Assembly: GCF_030272615.1 (NCBI RefSeq)
Contig: NC_081415.1
Span: 630,331,240-630,395,239 of the forward strand
Direction of reading: 5' to 3'
From: Cryptomeria japonica
Taxonomy: Eukaryota > Streptophyta > Pinopsida > Cupressales > Cupressaceae
DNA: 64,000 nt
Part shown: positions 12,237 to 22,957 of the stretch, piece by piece
Numbering within the stretch: position 1 is the stretch's first letter
Layout: the number at the start of each line of letters is the position of its first letter
The notes under the pieces: model-generated
The model's database searches: none
Told to the model about the DNA's origin: nothing
Seen by the model: only the letters and a program-made list of their open reading frames with translations
Program-made: the position numbers and the translations under genes

Positions 12237-13847
12237 TCTCAAATGGATTTTCAAAGAAGAGAGTGAAAACAGAGAAGGGCAACATAGTGATATTTTCTTT
12301 GAACAATATGGTCCAGGCTATAAGATGATTCAACGCATGGGATATTCAAGTATCATTCCTTTTGGAAAGTGCAAAGAAGGAATCATTGAACCTATCAAGT
12401 TACAAACTAAGTCTACAAATGATAAAACTGTACTCAGATACCATCTAGAAGGCTCATCAAATAAAAAACACACTTCTCATCAACAGCCTAAGTGGAGGAA
12501 AAAAGATACTACATCAAACATCACCAGAAGTAAATACTCAACAAATTCAGGATGAGTATGAGAAACAACAAGAAGATCTGGCAATCAAGAGAGAAGAAGT
12601 AGCTTATGATCATGTTCCAACTGTATCAGCAGTAACACTTCAAGAAGTAGATATTCCAGAAGACATAAGAGAAGAGGTGGAAATAATTAAAAACATGTTT
12701 GCACCACTAAACATTCATGTCACGTATATGGGAAGAATGCAATCAGAGGATTCAGAAATAGACTCGAATGAGTATGAATGGGGTTCAAAGCCTCTCTCAG
12801 ATACATCTACCAAAGAAACTCCTAAATAACCTAATGATATCATAGAAGAAGCACAAGAGATAATACGCTTGAAGCTGCAAAAGTAAATAGAGAAAAATTA
12901 ACTAAAAAGACAAGAAGATTATGAACAAAAGCTGCAAGAAGGAAAAGCACAAGAAAATTCTTCACCTACTATCTCTCCCTCTAATAAGATAGAGCAAATC
13001 AGATATGGGACTACTAATGAAGAACTAGAGGCTAGACAAGAAGGATCGGTCATTAGTCTAGAGGAAGCTGAATGGGAAAGAAGATAGAGACTAACAGAGT
13101 CATCAAGGTTATGTCAATAGGTATGTCAAATATAAGTTATTATTGAGCCAAATCATGAAGGAACTTGCAGCATAAAAGATTTTGATATTGATACTATACA
13201 TGCTTTCACTAAGCCACTTGAAGATGAGTCAGAGGCTTCATCTTCTGACTCTGATCACTCTGAAATAAGATCTATTTATGACATTACCTATTCGACACCA
13301 AACTATGACTACTTTGTCATGAATGTTGACACTCTATCTGAAGAACCTATTACTGTTGAACCACAATATGTAGTCCAGTCTGAAGTAGAGGAAGGTACTA
13401 GTGATAGGTTTGTTGGGTTAGATCCCCTGAATACTAACGTAAACTTCAATAATCGTGTTCTAACTCTTCCTAGTCTTGAGATGCTTACGCAAGGTAGTCT
13501 TCTAGAAATCAACTTGTCGATCTGAGGTTGTGATGAAAATACCATGAATTCCCTTGAATTTGTTGAATCTTTATCCCTGGTACATCCTGAGCTTATTGAC
13601 TGTACTCTCTAAGATCAACCCTTGAATATCCCTACCTTTGCCAATGACTATACATTAGCCTGTTATCTTAATGCAGTCGAACAAATGAGCTCTTCCACCA
13701 ATGAACAAAGTGAGAACATGATAGAAGCAAATGCCAAGTATCTTAGTCTCAAAAATCAAAAAAAGAAAAATAAGTGTTCTAATGGAGAAAACCACACTAT
13801 GGTGGTGTCAGAATCAAAAATAGTAAAAATAAAGGATATACCTTACA
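12237..13847 (+). pseudogene. Gypsy pol linker between protease and RT, with G-patch-like motif
   Basis: Continues the pol polyprotein after the solo LTR. At 12310-12400 the protein reads G-Y-K-M-I-Q-R-M-G-Y, then F-G-K-x-K-E-G-I-x-E-P-I, which matches the G-patch-like block (G-Y...G-L-G-K...Q-G-I...P) seen between protease and RT in Tat elements, although the central glycines are degraded. The rest (12560-13850) is charged and acidic with coiled-coil-like K/E stretches, several stops and frame changes. It is non-catalytic in the family. Its continuity with the upstream protease across the LTR supports a single polyprotein. Confidence 0.7.
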
Positions 13848-15440
13848 GTGAAAAACCTCTCTAAGGCACCTGAAGATGAGATACTTGATATTTTGTCTGA
13901 TCACTTTCAAGAGCGATCATCAGTGTTGATTGAACCTACACAACCAGTAAACATTGGAACAAAAGCAACTCAACATACCATACATGTAGCTCAATCCTTA
14001 TCAGTAGAAGAACTGAAAGAATTTGTTGATTTATTCATGGAGAAAAGGATCAATTTTGCATGGGCATATGCTGATATGCCTAGTCTAGATCCTGACCTCA
14101 TAATGCACCATATTTCTATCACTCCCGAAGTTAAACCTGTCAAGCAAAAACTCCAAAAAATGCATCCTCATGTGGCATTACTTGTTAAGGTTGAGCTAGA
14201 AAAATTACTAAAATATGGATTCATCGGAGCAATTGATTATGCTGAGTGGATATCTAATATTGTACCTGTTTCCAAACCTAAAAAGTCAATACATGTTTGC
14301 ACAAATTTCAGAGATTTAACAAAGCATGTCCAAAAGATGATTTTCCACTATCCAACATAGACATGATAGTGGACATGACTGCTGGTTATGAAATGTACTC
14401 TTTGATGGATGGTTTTTCTAAATACAATTAGATCAAAATTGCACCCAAGGATCAAGAGAAAACAACATTCACCTGTGCATGGGGAACTTTTTGCTGGAAT
14501 GTGATGCCCTTCAGCTTAAAGAATGCAGGAACCACTTATCAAAGAGTTGTAACAAAGATCTTTCATGATATAACACACAAAAACATGGAGGACTATTTCA
14601 ATGATACTCTACTCAAATATATGAAAAGATCAACACATCTCTCAAAACTGGGTCCAATTTTAAACAAGATGGAAAAATTTAAACTCATAATAAATCCTAA
14701 GAAATGTGCATTTGGAGTCACATCTGGAAAGCTCCTTGGATACATTGTTTCAACAAAAGGAATTGAAGTGGACCCAGAAAAATATAAATCTATCATGGAA
14801 ATGCCACCTCCAAAGAATGTCAATCAAATGAGGACTCTACAAGGGTGGCTCCAATCAATAAGACACTTCATTTCTTAGCTAGCAGATAAGGCTCAACCAT
14901 TTACAAAAGCTTTATGGAAAGGAGTTACCTACAACTAGGATGAAGACTATGAGCAATATCTAAAGAAAATCAAGGAATATCTTTCTAATCCACCTATCTT
15001 AATGTCACTAATTCAAGACAAACCCTTGATACTCTACATATCAGCTACTGATACATCACTGGGGGAACTTTTGGCTCAACTAGATGAGAATAAAAAGGAA
15101 AGAGCTATATATTATATGAGTTGGACATTGGTGTCCTATGAGATGAACTATACTATCATTGAGAAAGCTTTCTTGGCATTAGTCTTCACATCATAAAAGT
15201 TAAGACATTACATGCTAGCGCATTCTATCAAATTGGTGGCTAAAATAGATCCGCTCAAATATCTTCTCAACAAGGCAATGCTTACAAGGAGATTGGCTAA
15301 GTGGGTTATGATACTTACAAAATTTAACATTGAATATGTATAATGCAAAGCTATCAAAGGACAAGTCATTGCGGATCAACTTGTTGATGCTCCGCTTGAA
15401 GACAAACAACCTTTGCACATAAATTTCCAGATGAATCCAT
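13848..15440 (+). pseudogene. Gypsy (Tat) reverse transcriptase and first RNase H, decayed
   Basis: Conserved blocks in order: E-L-K-E-F-V-D-L-F before RT; P-V-K-Q-K-L (about 14137); E-W-I-S-N-I-V-P-V; the fingers N-F-R-D-L near 14310; M-D-G-F-S near 14406; M-P-F-S-L-K-N-A-G-T-T-Y-Q-R near 14500; and V-F/F-G-V-T-S-G-K-L-L-G-Y-I-V. The polymerase Y-x-D-D motif has become Y-F-N-D near 14593, so the first catalytic Asp of the pair is lost. The first RNase H starts near 15000 with I-S-A-T-D and A-I-Y-Y-M-S and extends to about 15410. There is one frameshift near 14340-14360 and several stops, some at former Gln codons. Confidence 0.92.
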
Positions 15441-15444
15441 AATG

Positions 15445-15850
15445 CACCTTACTCAGCGATCCTGGAAAATGTTATTTGATGGGTCTTTTACTCAATAAGG
15501 TTCTAGTGTTGGAATTATTTTTATCACTCCTCAAAGATACTCAATCCTAAAGGCATACAAGATCCTATTTCCTTGTACAAACAATATTGCAGAATATGAA
15601 GCCTTGGTAAATGGAATCAAGCTAGTTATTTAATGGAAAGTTGTTGAGTTATACATCTATGGTGACTCTCAAATGATAATCAACCAGATCAATGATATAT
15701 ATCAAACTCAAGATGAAAAATTTATTCCCTATAAAAGAATGGTTGATGAATTTAAGAAATACTTTACCTTTGTATCATTTCAATAGATTCCCAGATCAAC
15801 AAATAGGGCAGCAGATGCTATGGCTACATTGGCATCTATACCATAGCTAC
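15445..15850 (+). pseudogene. Second (archaeal-type) RNase H of Tat gypsy, decayed
   Basis: After a spacer, the frame reads M-L-F-D-G-S-F-T near 15472, then C-T-N-N-I-A-E-Y-E-A-L near 15580, G-D-S near 15660 and A-A-D-A-M-A-T near 15810: the D, E, D, D catalytic set of an archaeal-type RNase H. A second RNase H between RT and integrase is a published hallmark of the Tat lineage and places this element firmly. At least three stops interrupt it, two at positions that are Gln in relatives. Confidence 0.88.
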
Positions 15851-15876
15851 AAGAATTTGAGTTCCGCTATGAATTC

Positions 15877-16982
15877 TTGGTGGAAGAGCTTCACTATCTT
15901 TCTTATGATTCTCCTAAGTCCCAGATGGTCTGTTCTATCATTGAACATGACTCATCTTGCTATAGTCATATCTACTCTTACTTACATGACCAAATTATCC
16001 CTGATAACCTTACCCGTAATGAGAAAGGAAACCCGATCCAAAACGCTTCACGGTATGTCATCATTGCTAACAATTTGTATAGGAAAGGTTTAGATAGTAA
16101 TTTGCTTAGGTGTCTAGAACCTGAAGAGTCCCAACCTGCATTATCTGAAGTCCATGAATGTATTTGTGGATCTCACTCAAACGGTCTAACTTTAGCTCAG
16201 AAACTACTAAGGGTTGGCTACTATTGGCCAGATATGGAAAAAGATACTATAAAGTTTGCTAAAACTTGTGATAAATGTCATCTACATGGGCATCTCATAC
16301 ATGCTCCAGCAAGAGAGCTAATACCTTTTATCACACATTGGCCTTTTCAGCAATGGTCGTTTGATCTCATTGGCCAAATCTATCCTGCATCCTCTAATGG
16401 ACACAAGTTTATCATAACTTCCATCAAGTACTTCACTAAGTGGTTTGAAGTGGTTCCGCTAATCAAAGCAATCGGAAAACAGGTAGCTATGTTCATTCTT
16501 AACTATATCATATGTAGGTAATACCTTCTTTGATTGTGACTGACAATGGAGGACATTTCAAAAATAAGGATCTAGATGAGCTATGTGAAAAGCTCAAAAT
16601 CAAATAGCATTGGTCTTCTATATATTACAATCAAGGTAACGGAGAGGCTGAAGCATCTAACAAAAATCTGTTGACTATCTTACACTGAATGGTCAACAAA
16701 TTTGGAAAGAATTGGCATCTGCAGCTCAATCTAGCATTGTGGACTTATAGAACGAGCATCAGAACACCTACAGGAGCTACACCTTTTGCTTTGATATATG
16801 GGGCTAAAGCAGTCTTTCCTATAGAGGTTGAAATCCCTTCTTTGAGAGTTTCTTTGCAAGGTCTTGTCACTGATGAAGATCACAAAATATCTAGATTGCA
16901 AGAACTTGAATTGCTTGATGAACGTCGGCAAGTGGCATTTGATCATCTGAGAGCTTATCAGAAAATAATGTCTAGAGGTTAT
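15877..16982 (+). pseudogene. Gypsy integrase, main part, decayed
   Basis: Zinc-binding H-x-C-x2-G-x-H block near 16150, Y-Y-W-P-D-M near 16222 and C-D-K-C near 16270; catalytic core with F-D-L-I-G (first Asp, near 16360), V-T-D-N-G-G-H-F (second Asp, near 16540) and Q-G-N-G-E-A-E-A-S-N-K (catalytic Glu, near 16640). The ORF at 16689-16988 continues with the L-A-L-W-T-Y-R-T and P-F-A-L-I-Y-G family blocks and stops when it enters the solo LTR at 16983. Frameshifts occur near 16515 and 16685. Integrase would join the cDNA to host DNA in the nucleus. Confidence 0.92.
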
Positions 16983-18041
16983 TGTTAGGTCTCGGAGACA
17001 AATGAGAGGGGGGGGGTGAATCAGTTGTCTAATAAATTCAAACCAAAAACTAATTAACCAACTTAATACTTAATACCGGTAAACTAGTTTAGTATGTCGG
17101 TAGATAGTGTTAACAGTAAATTGATATACCGGTAAGGATTAATGCATGAAACATAAACATAAAGTCATCCACAACACATGACACCAATATTTGTATGTGG
17201 AAACCCTGTAAGGGGAAAAACCATGGTGGGAAACCTTACCCACAATCAGATGATACTACTGCAGATAGTAAGTGTACAAAAAGGGGTCTGCACATGCAGA
17301 AAAGCCAATAGCCTAGAGCTCACTGCTCAATCACAAATGGGAGTCACACTAACTACAGTTGGATGGTTAAATCCAATAAGAATGTACTGCACAAAATCGC
17401 ATCTTCATATGCTGGATTCAGTACTGGTGTAATGCTGATATGCTTCTACAAAAACCTAACTTCACCTTCAAATGATGTCTTTGTGTATGCCTCTACTTGA
17501 TCTCGCATATACCTTCACTTAAATATTTTTCACATTCCACACTTGATCTTATAAATACGATCTTACATTTATACCATACCCTAAGACCAATTTTAGTAGG
17601 TTGGCTCTACAAGATATTACAATAAAAACATTTTACAAATAATATAATATCCGATGCAATAACCAATTAAACATGTCGGTTTAATGCATTTACAACAATA
17701 ATAAATCATCTCCATAGCGTGCCATGCTGATCTAGAAAAGATAAACCCTGCTGGTGTAACCCTAGATAACCTGGACCTATTTGTCGGTAAAAGCAAATAT
17801 GCAAATATGAATATACCAATGATTATTACTTCAAAATAAAGTGTCCACATGATGTCTTTGACATTACCAAGTGTCTTCCATGTCATTCTAGGTACTGATG
17901 AACATTATATCCTACCGATTAACCATATACCAGTAACTGTTGCACAGATTACTGCTTGTCGGTGATTGTTGCTGGATCTCCAAAGTAGGTGTATTCGGTA
18001 GGTGTTGACATCAATGACAAAACCATACCAAAATACCAACA
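16983..18041 (-). repeat. Solo LTR (copia family shared with element F) inside gypsy integrase
   Basis: Plus-strand ends TGTTAG...CCAACA, so it is minus-oriented; flanked by perfect GTTAT duplications at 16978-16982 and 18042-18046. Removing it with one duplication rejoins the integrase in frame. It matches the LTR at 62836-63868 in order and content (TTAGGTCTCGGAGAC vs TTAGGTCCCGGAGAC at the start), so both belong to one family. Confidence 0.93.
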
Positions 18042-18218
18042 GTTATAACAAGAAAGCTCGACATAGAGAATTTCAAGTTGGTGACCTTGTTTTGAGAGAA
18101 AATCCTAAAAATCAACTATTTCGAGAACAAAAGGGGAAGTTTGAACCCAACTGGCTCAATCCCTACATCGTTACTACAACCTTTGGCTCTGGCACTTATC
18201 AACTCTCAACATCGAAAG
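18042..18218 (+). pseudogene. Gypsy integrase C-terminal segment
   Basis: After the target duplication the reading frame resumes with K-K-A-R-H-R-E-F-Q-V-G-D-L-V-L-R, the standard start of the integrase C-terminal domain, and continues through P-Y-I-V and G-T-Y-Q-L-S-T to the next solo LTR at 18219. The block Q-V-G-D-L-V-L is nearly invariant in plant gypsy integrases. Confidence 0.92.
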
Positions 18219-19026
18219 TGTTAGGATTCCCACAGATACTAAGGGGGGGGTGAATCAGTATCAAATAGGTGAATAGAATTTCTTAACTTAAAACATGTAG
18301 AACATATTATAACAGTGTACCTGTATGCAAGAAATAAAGCAATAAATAGAATTAAAAGCATCCACATGAAAAGCACACCATGACACAAGGATTTAATGAG
18401 GAAACCCGGTGTGGGAAAAACCTCGGTGGGATTTGTGACCCACAATATTCACTTACTGGCCAATAAGAGAATATTACTGCTACAAGAAGGGCTTGCACAT
18501 GTAGGAAGGCCAACTGCCTAGAGCTCATAGCTCAAACACAAAATGGGAAGTCTCACTGACTTACAATGGGATTATACAAATCCAATATCTTGTACTGCTT
18601 TACAATAGCATCTATAATGCCAGATCCAGTACCAGTTGCTGCTCTGCTTCTTACATAAATCCTTAACCTATATTTCGCATAATAGGTCTGCCTAATATCT
18701 TTCTCTTATCACTTCTCCTCCACTTCCAAAATGTCTACAATGATCTCTCTTATATATAAGAGTCATTTTACAACTTGCCAAGTTGACTTACAAATATTTT
18801 ACAATAATAAACAAAATATAATATATCAAAAATCCTGTCGGCCTCTATGCCGGTATACTTCCTTTCTCTGCTGGTGCCGGTGGTTTGAGTGTCGGTGTAG
18901 AGTCTGATCTTGCTAGTTCCGGTGTAGTGTAATGCCTTGCCGGTGCCATAGGATTGTAAGGTTGCCATCAATGACAAAAACCATCAATCAACTACAATGT
19001 CTCATTGGAGTGTGCATATGCCAATA
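18219..19026 (-). repeat. Solo LTR with TA...CA ends, minus orientation, inside integrase C-terminus
   Basis: Plus-strand start TGTTAGGATTCCC, end GTGCATATGCCAATA; on the minus strand it begins TATTGGCATATGC. Flanks are GAAAG (18214-18218) and GGAAG (19027-19031), one mismatch. It is the reverse complement of the LTR family at 31011-31886, which has the same unusual TA start. The integrase frame resumes after it. Confidence 0.88.
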
Positions 19027-19087
19027 GGAAGGAGAACAACTCTGTGAACCAACTAACACCATCCACTTGAAGAAATTCTACAACTAG
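19027..19087 (+). pseudogene. Last codons of gypsy integrase
   Basis: The frame reads E-Q-L, then N-T-I-H-L-K-K-F-Y-N and a TAG stop at 19085-19087. The H-L-K-K-F-Y end is characteristic of Tat-lineage integrases and marks the true end of pol. An A-run of about 20 bases follows at 19180-19200. Confidence 0.85.
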
Positions 19088-20889
19088 CATTCTCTTCTTC
19101 AACAAACTGTACAACTAAAAAGTCTTAAAGAAATCCTATAAATCAGAAAAAATCCTGAAAAAAATCATAAAAAGTCTTGAAAAAAAAAAAAAAAAAAAAA
19201 GAGAAAAGAGAAAAGAAGCAAAAAAAAATTAAACTATGAAAGAAAAATGCCTTGGTGAAAACTTGGTAAATAGGCACCTTGGTAGTAAAAAAGAGATAAT
19301 ATCTGCCAAGAAGGTGAAAACCTGGTAAATAGGCACCTCTTATACTAAAGTGCTCCATCTATCAACGCAAATTTGGTATATCCTGCTTTATTTCCCACTT
19401 TTTTGCATCTTCTCTTTAGCTTGTATGTATCCTTTAGTCACTTTCATGACACCTTGGTTCTTCTTGGAACCTTCATGGCTTGAAACCAATCAACATCCTA
19501 GTCTTAGGGTAATCAACTAATCAGTTTAAATGTCCTGAGCAGTTTTACCAATCCATCTTTCTATCGGTAGTACCAAGTCATCCAATCTGAGTCAATTTCC
19601 TGTCTCCTATCCACTACAGAGTTTTACCACTAAGTAAACACATAAAGAAAGAACACTAAAAACAATCACTGAAAATTTTTTGAGCTATGATTAAAATTTT
19701 CTTTGAATGATGTCTTTTAAATTGGTTTTTGATTATTATTCCCTCTGAGTAACTAGAGGAAGTCTATCTTGACTAAGAGGAGCAAGGACTGGGGGCAATA
19801 CTTTTCTTTGTTTTCTTCTTGTAGGAATGATTCTGATGATCTGAAAACATCTCATAAGCTGGGTGTCTGTGATATGTGCCTTCACATCAAGGTGAACTCA
19901 CCACACATACCTCGACTCAGTTTATTTGTATGCTACAGGGAGGTTGGAATCATTTCCTTGTCTGTTTTGAGTAAGTTTCTTTATCATGCAATCTAGAAGC
20001 ATGCTTAATATATCCTAAGATATGACCGATACAAGGGTCATTGTGGACAAGATAATCATTATTGCATATAACAAGGAAGGAACTCTGCTTTGTCTAGTGT
20101 GTTCACATACAAGCAGCATTCAGGTCATCCTGGCTCTTTATGCCTTGATGCTTATGTTTTCTTTCTATATTAAAAAGGACGTGACATTCAAGTCATCTTG
20201 GTTCTTCATGCTTTGATGCTTATGTTTATTCCTATATTTCCACTCAATGATGATAAAAAGAAAATTAAATTCTAGTGACTCAATTTTAGGTTGCATTTAT
20301 TCTTAATTTTGTGCATTGCAAGTGATTTCAGCATAATACAATGTGTTTGTTTGTTCTTTGAATGAGAGCCTGACTGCGAAACAATCATCATTCCTTCGCC
20401 AAGTGGTCAACTAAATTTATCAACACAATTGAGTTCTTGAGCATCGAAATCTAAAATCTTACATGAGATGTTTAATGCATTCATGAGCATATCATATATA
20501 GATCCATAAGTTAATTAAGCATTCATTTGCATTCATACTATTACATGAAAAACAAAAAAATATACATTTACATCATTAGCTCATCATTTTTATCATTTAT
20601 TGCATATGAAAAAGAAACAAAAACATCCTTATTCATCTGCATTACATACATACTGAAAAGGAATGCATTCAAATAGAACAACAACATATAGAAGGACATC
20701 TCACAAAACATCTCATATAAATCAACACAAGAACAATGAGATCGAATCATGTGTCATATATATCTCATCAAAATATCAATGTCAAAGGGGTACAAATGAT
20801 ATCAATTGTCATAAATAATGTCTATCGGAGCAAGAATCGCATAAACTACAAAAATAGGGTATACAAAATAGCATTGAGCCTATAAAAAT
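19088..20889 (+). other. Non-coding spacer between pol and antisense ORF
   Basis: No supported ORF. Visible structure: a direct repeat containing GGTAAATAGGCACCT at about 19250-19275 and 19312-19337, and a ~55-bp imperfect direct repeat starting CATTCAGGTCATC (about 20118) and CATTCAAGTCATC (about 20187). AT-rich toward 20500-20880. Confidence 0.6.
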
Positions 20890-21016
20890 CTAGCTCTGGC
20901 CCTCTCCCTCATCGCCTAGTGGAGGAGGAGGTGCTTATTGAACATCAAATTGTCAAGGTACCTGTGCTCCCTCCAATCTAGCCATATACTGTGAATAAGG
21001 GGCCACCTATCTATCT
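20890..21016 (-). pseudogene. Antisense PMD ORF of gypsy B, C-terminal end
   Basis: Beyond the copia insertion the minus frame continues with A-P-Y-S-Q-Y-M-A-R-L-E-G-A-Q-V-P, then A-P-P-P-P-L-G-D-E-G-E-G-Q-S and a stop at 20890-20892. A Pro/Gly/acidic tail after the mobile domain is common. The copia element at 21017-28761 therefore split this antisense ORF near its 3' end. Confidence 0.6.
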
Positions 21017-22624
21017 TGTTAGTCCCAACTGGTGCTGAGAGGGGAGGGGTGAATCAGCACTTGCTCAATTTTCACAATTAAAACTTTTAACTCTAATCTA
21101 CACTTATTAAATATTTATCAATATACTTAATCACTAAAGTAGAATATGCATGCATGAAAAGTTGACAGTGACACCAAAATTTATCTTGTGGAAACCCAAA
21201 TGGGAGAAAACCATGGTGTGAGTAGGAACTCACAAAATTTGTACTCTTCTAGAGTACACCCAGTGAGGAGCCATACCTGTTAGGAGTTTACAAAGACACT
21301 TGTTAGGTGCCACCCGGTTAAGGTATTTAAGTTAAGGTCGGTTAGTGCCTTTACCTTGTTAAAGGTAGCCTAATTAAAGGACTTAAGAACATCAATTAAG
21401 ATGTCACCCAATTAAGGGATTTTATAAAAGGGACCTGTTAAAGTCCACATGGTTAAGGGATTTAAGTTGCAATTGTTAGAAAGAAACAAATGGATGATCT
21501 GCTAACTTAGATACTGATAGCTTGATCATATCATAATGAGAATCACACTCTATCCACACTGGTTGTGTCTTCTCTACACAATACCGGTTTTCTTCTTCGA
21601 CTCTGCACTCTGCCAGTCCTCTGACCTTTGGCTCTGTACTATGTCGGTTCTCTGACCTTCGGCTCTGCACTTTATCGGTTCTCTAACTTTCGGCTTTGCA
21701 CTTTGTCAGTTCTTTGACCTTCGTCTCTACACTCTGCCAATCTACCTCAAACACCCTCTACTCTGCTAAATCCTTTTAGCACTTCCTCTCACTCTGCTCT
21801 TCACTTTAGATTGCCTTTTACAAGATCTTATTTTTACAAATTTTACGATCAAGTCTTTCTGAATTAATTTAAAAATACTATGCATTTTCTGTCGATACCT
21901 TCAGGTGTTCCCTCAATCAAAGAAATCACAAATTTTGAAAGATTTCAAATTCAAAATCTCCCACTCTTTCTCTGCGTGCCCTGCAACAATTCTGCCAAGT
22001 GTTCAATGAATTTTTCCACTGTATTTTCCAAAGATAGTAACTTCTAGGTCGAGTTCAGTCAATTAAGTGAGAACCAAAAAATCCGCAGGTAATCATGCTT
22101 GACTGCATGATAACTGATGTTGACCTTACCAACTTATGATTTGGCATAGACACAAGCTCACCAACTCACCTTTTGCCACTGCAACTAAATAACTAATCAC
22201 CTATATTCCTTCTATCATACCGGTGTACCGATATACCATTGCACTTCTATATTACCGGTTCATCCTTTGATTTCCAGTTTGTTGTGCTAGCATCAAGTTT
22301 CTTCCCTTGTTCGCCAATGAGGTTTCGGTTTGTATACAACCTCAAGTCTTCTTGCCTGAGTCATCTTTTGTGACTTCATCATCATTAGAATGATCAATCT
22401 TCTTGAATGACAGACCGGATGGCTTAGTCTATATTCCTTTGAGCTGATTGAACTTTTGGTCATCCGTTTCCAGTGTTGTTTTTATTTGTTAGTAAGTCAT
22501 CACCTTTTCTTACTGAAATACACCACACTACCGATACCACTTCACTGATCAGTTTTAGAGATCAATGACAAATCTTAGCTCATATGCCAGTGCTCGGGAT
22601 TGACTAGTTTTGTCAATGCCAACA
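21017..22624 (-). repeat. 3' LTR of nested copia element
   Basis: 1,608 bp, plus-strand ends TGTTAGTCCC and GCCAACA. Collinear with 27130-28761 apart from scattered substitutions and small indels. Next to it the minus strand has the polypurine tract AAAGGGGGAGAT at 22625-22640. Confidence 0.92.
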
Positions 22625-22640
22625 ATCTCCCCCTTTGGCA
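22625..22640 (-). other. Polypurine tract of nested copia element
   Basis: Minus-strand purine run GCCAAAGGGGGAGATTG abuts the 3' LTR. Similar runs recur upstream near 22735 and 22815. Confidence 0.85.
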
Positions 22641-22957
22641 TTAATGGCAACACATCAGAATTTGTCTTGTCAGTTGCATGTTCTTCCTTCATTTCTGTAC
22701 CGGTCATTACTTCTGCCTTGAGTAATGAATATCTCCCCCTAACAGTGGTAATACTTTGATATAGAAACTTCAACTCAATCACTACTTACCAATGCTCAAA
22801 CACTATAATCATATCTCCTCCTTTGACAACAATGCCAAAGATTCAGTTCAGTACACTTACAAGACTGGTTCCCCTAACCGGAGTAGTCCACACTTATCAA
22901 TCTAGTCTTAGAAAAAAAAATTGAAATCATACCATATTGATATAGAACCCTTTTTGC

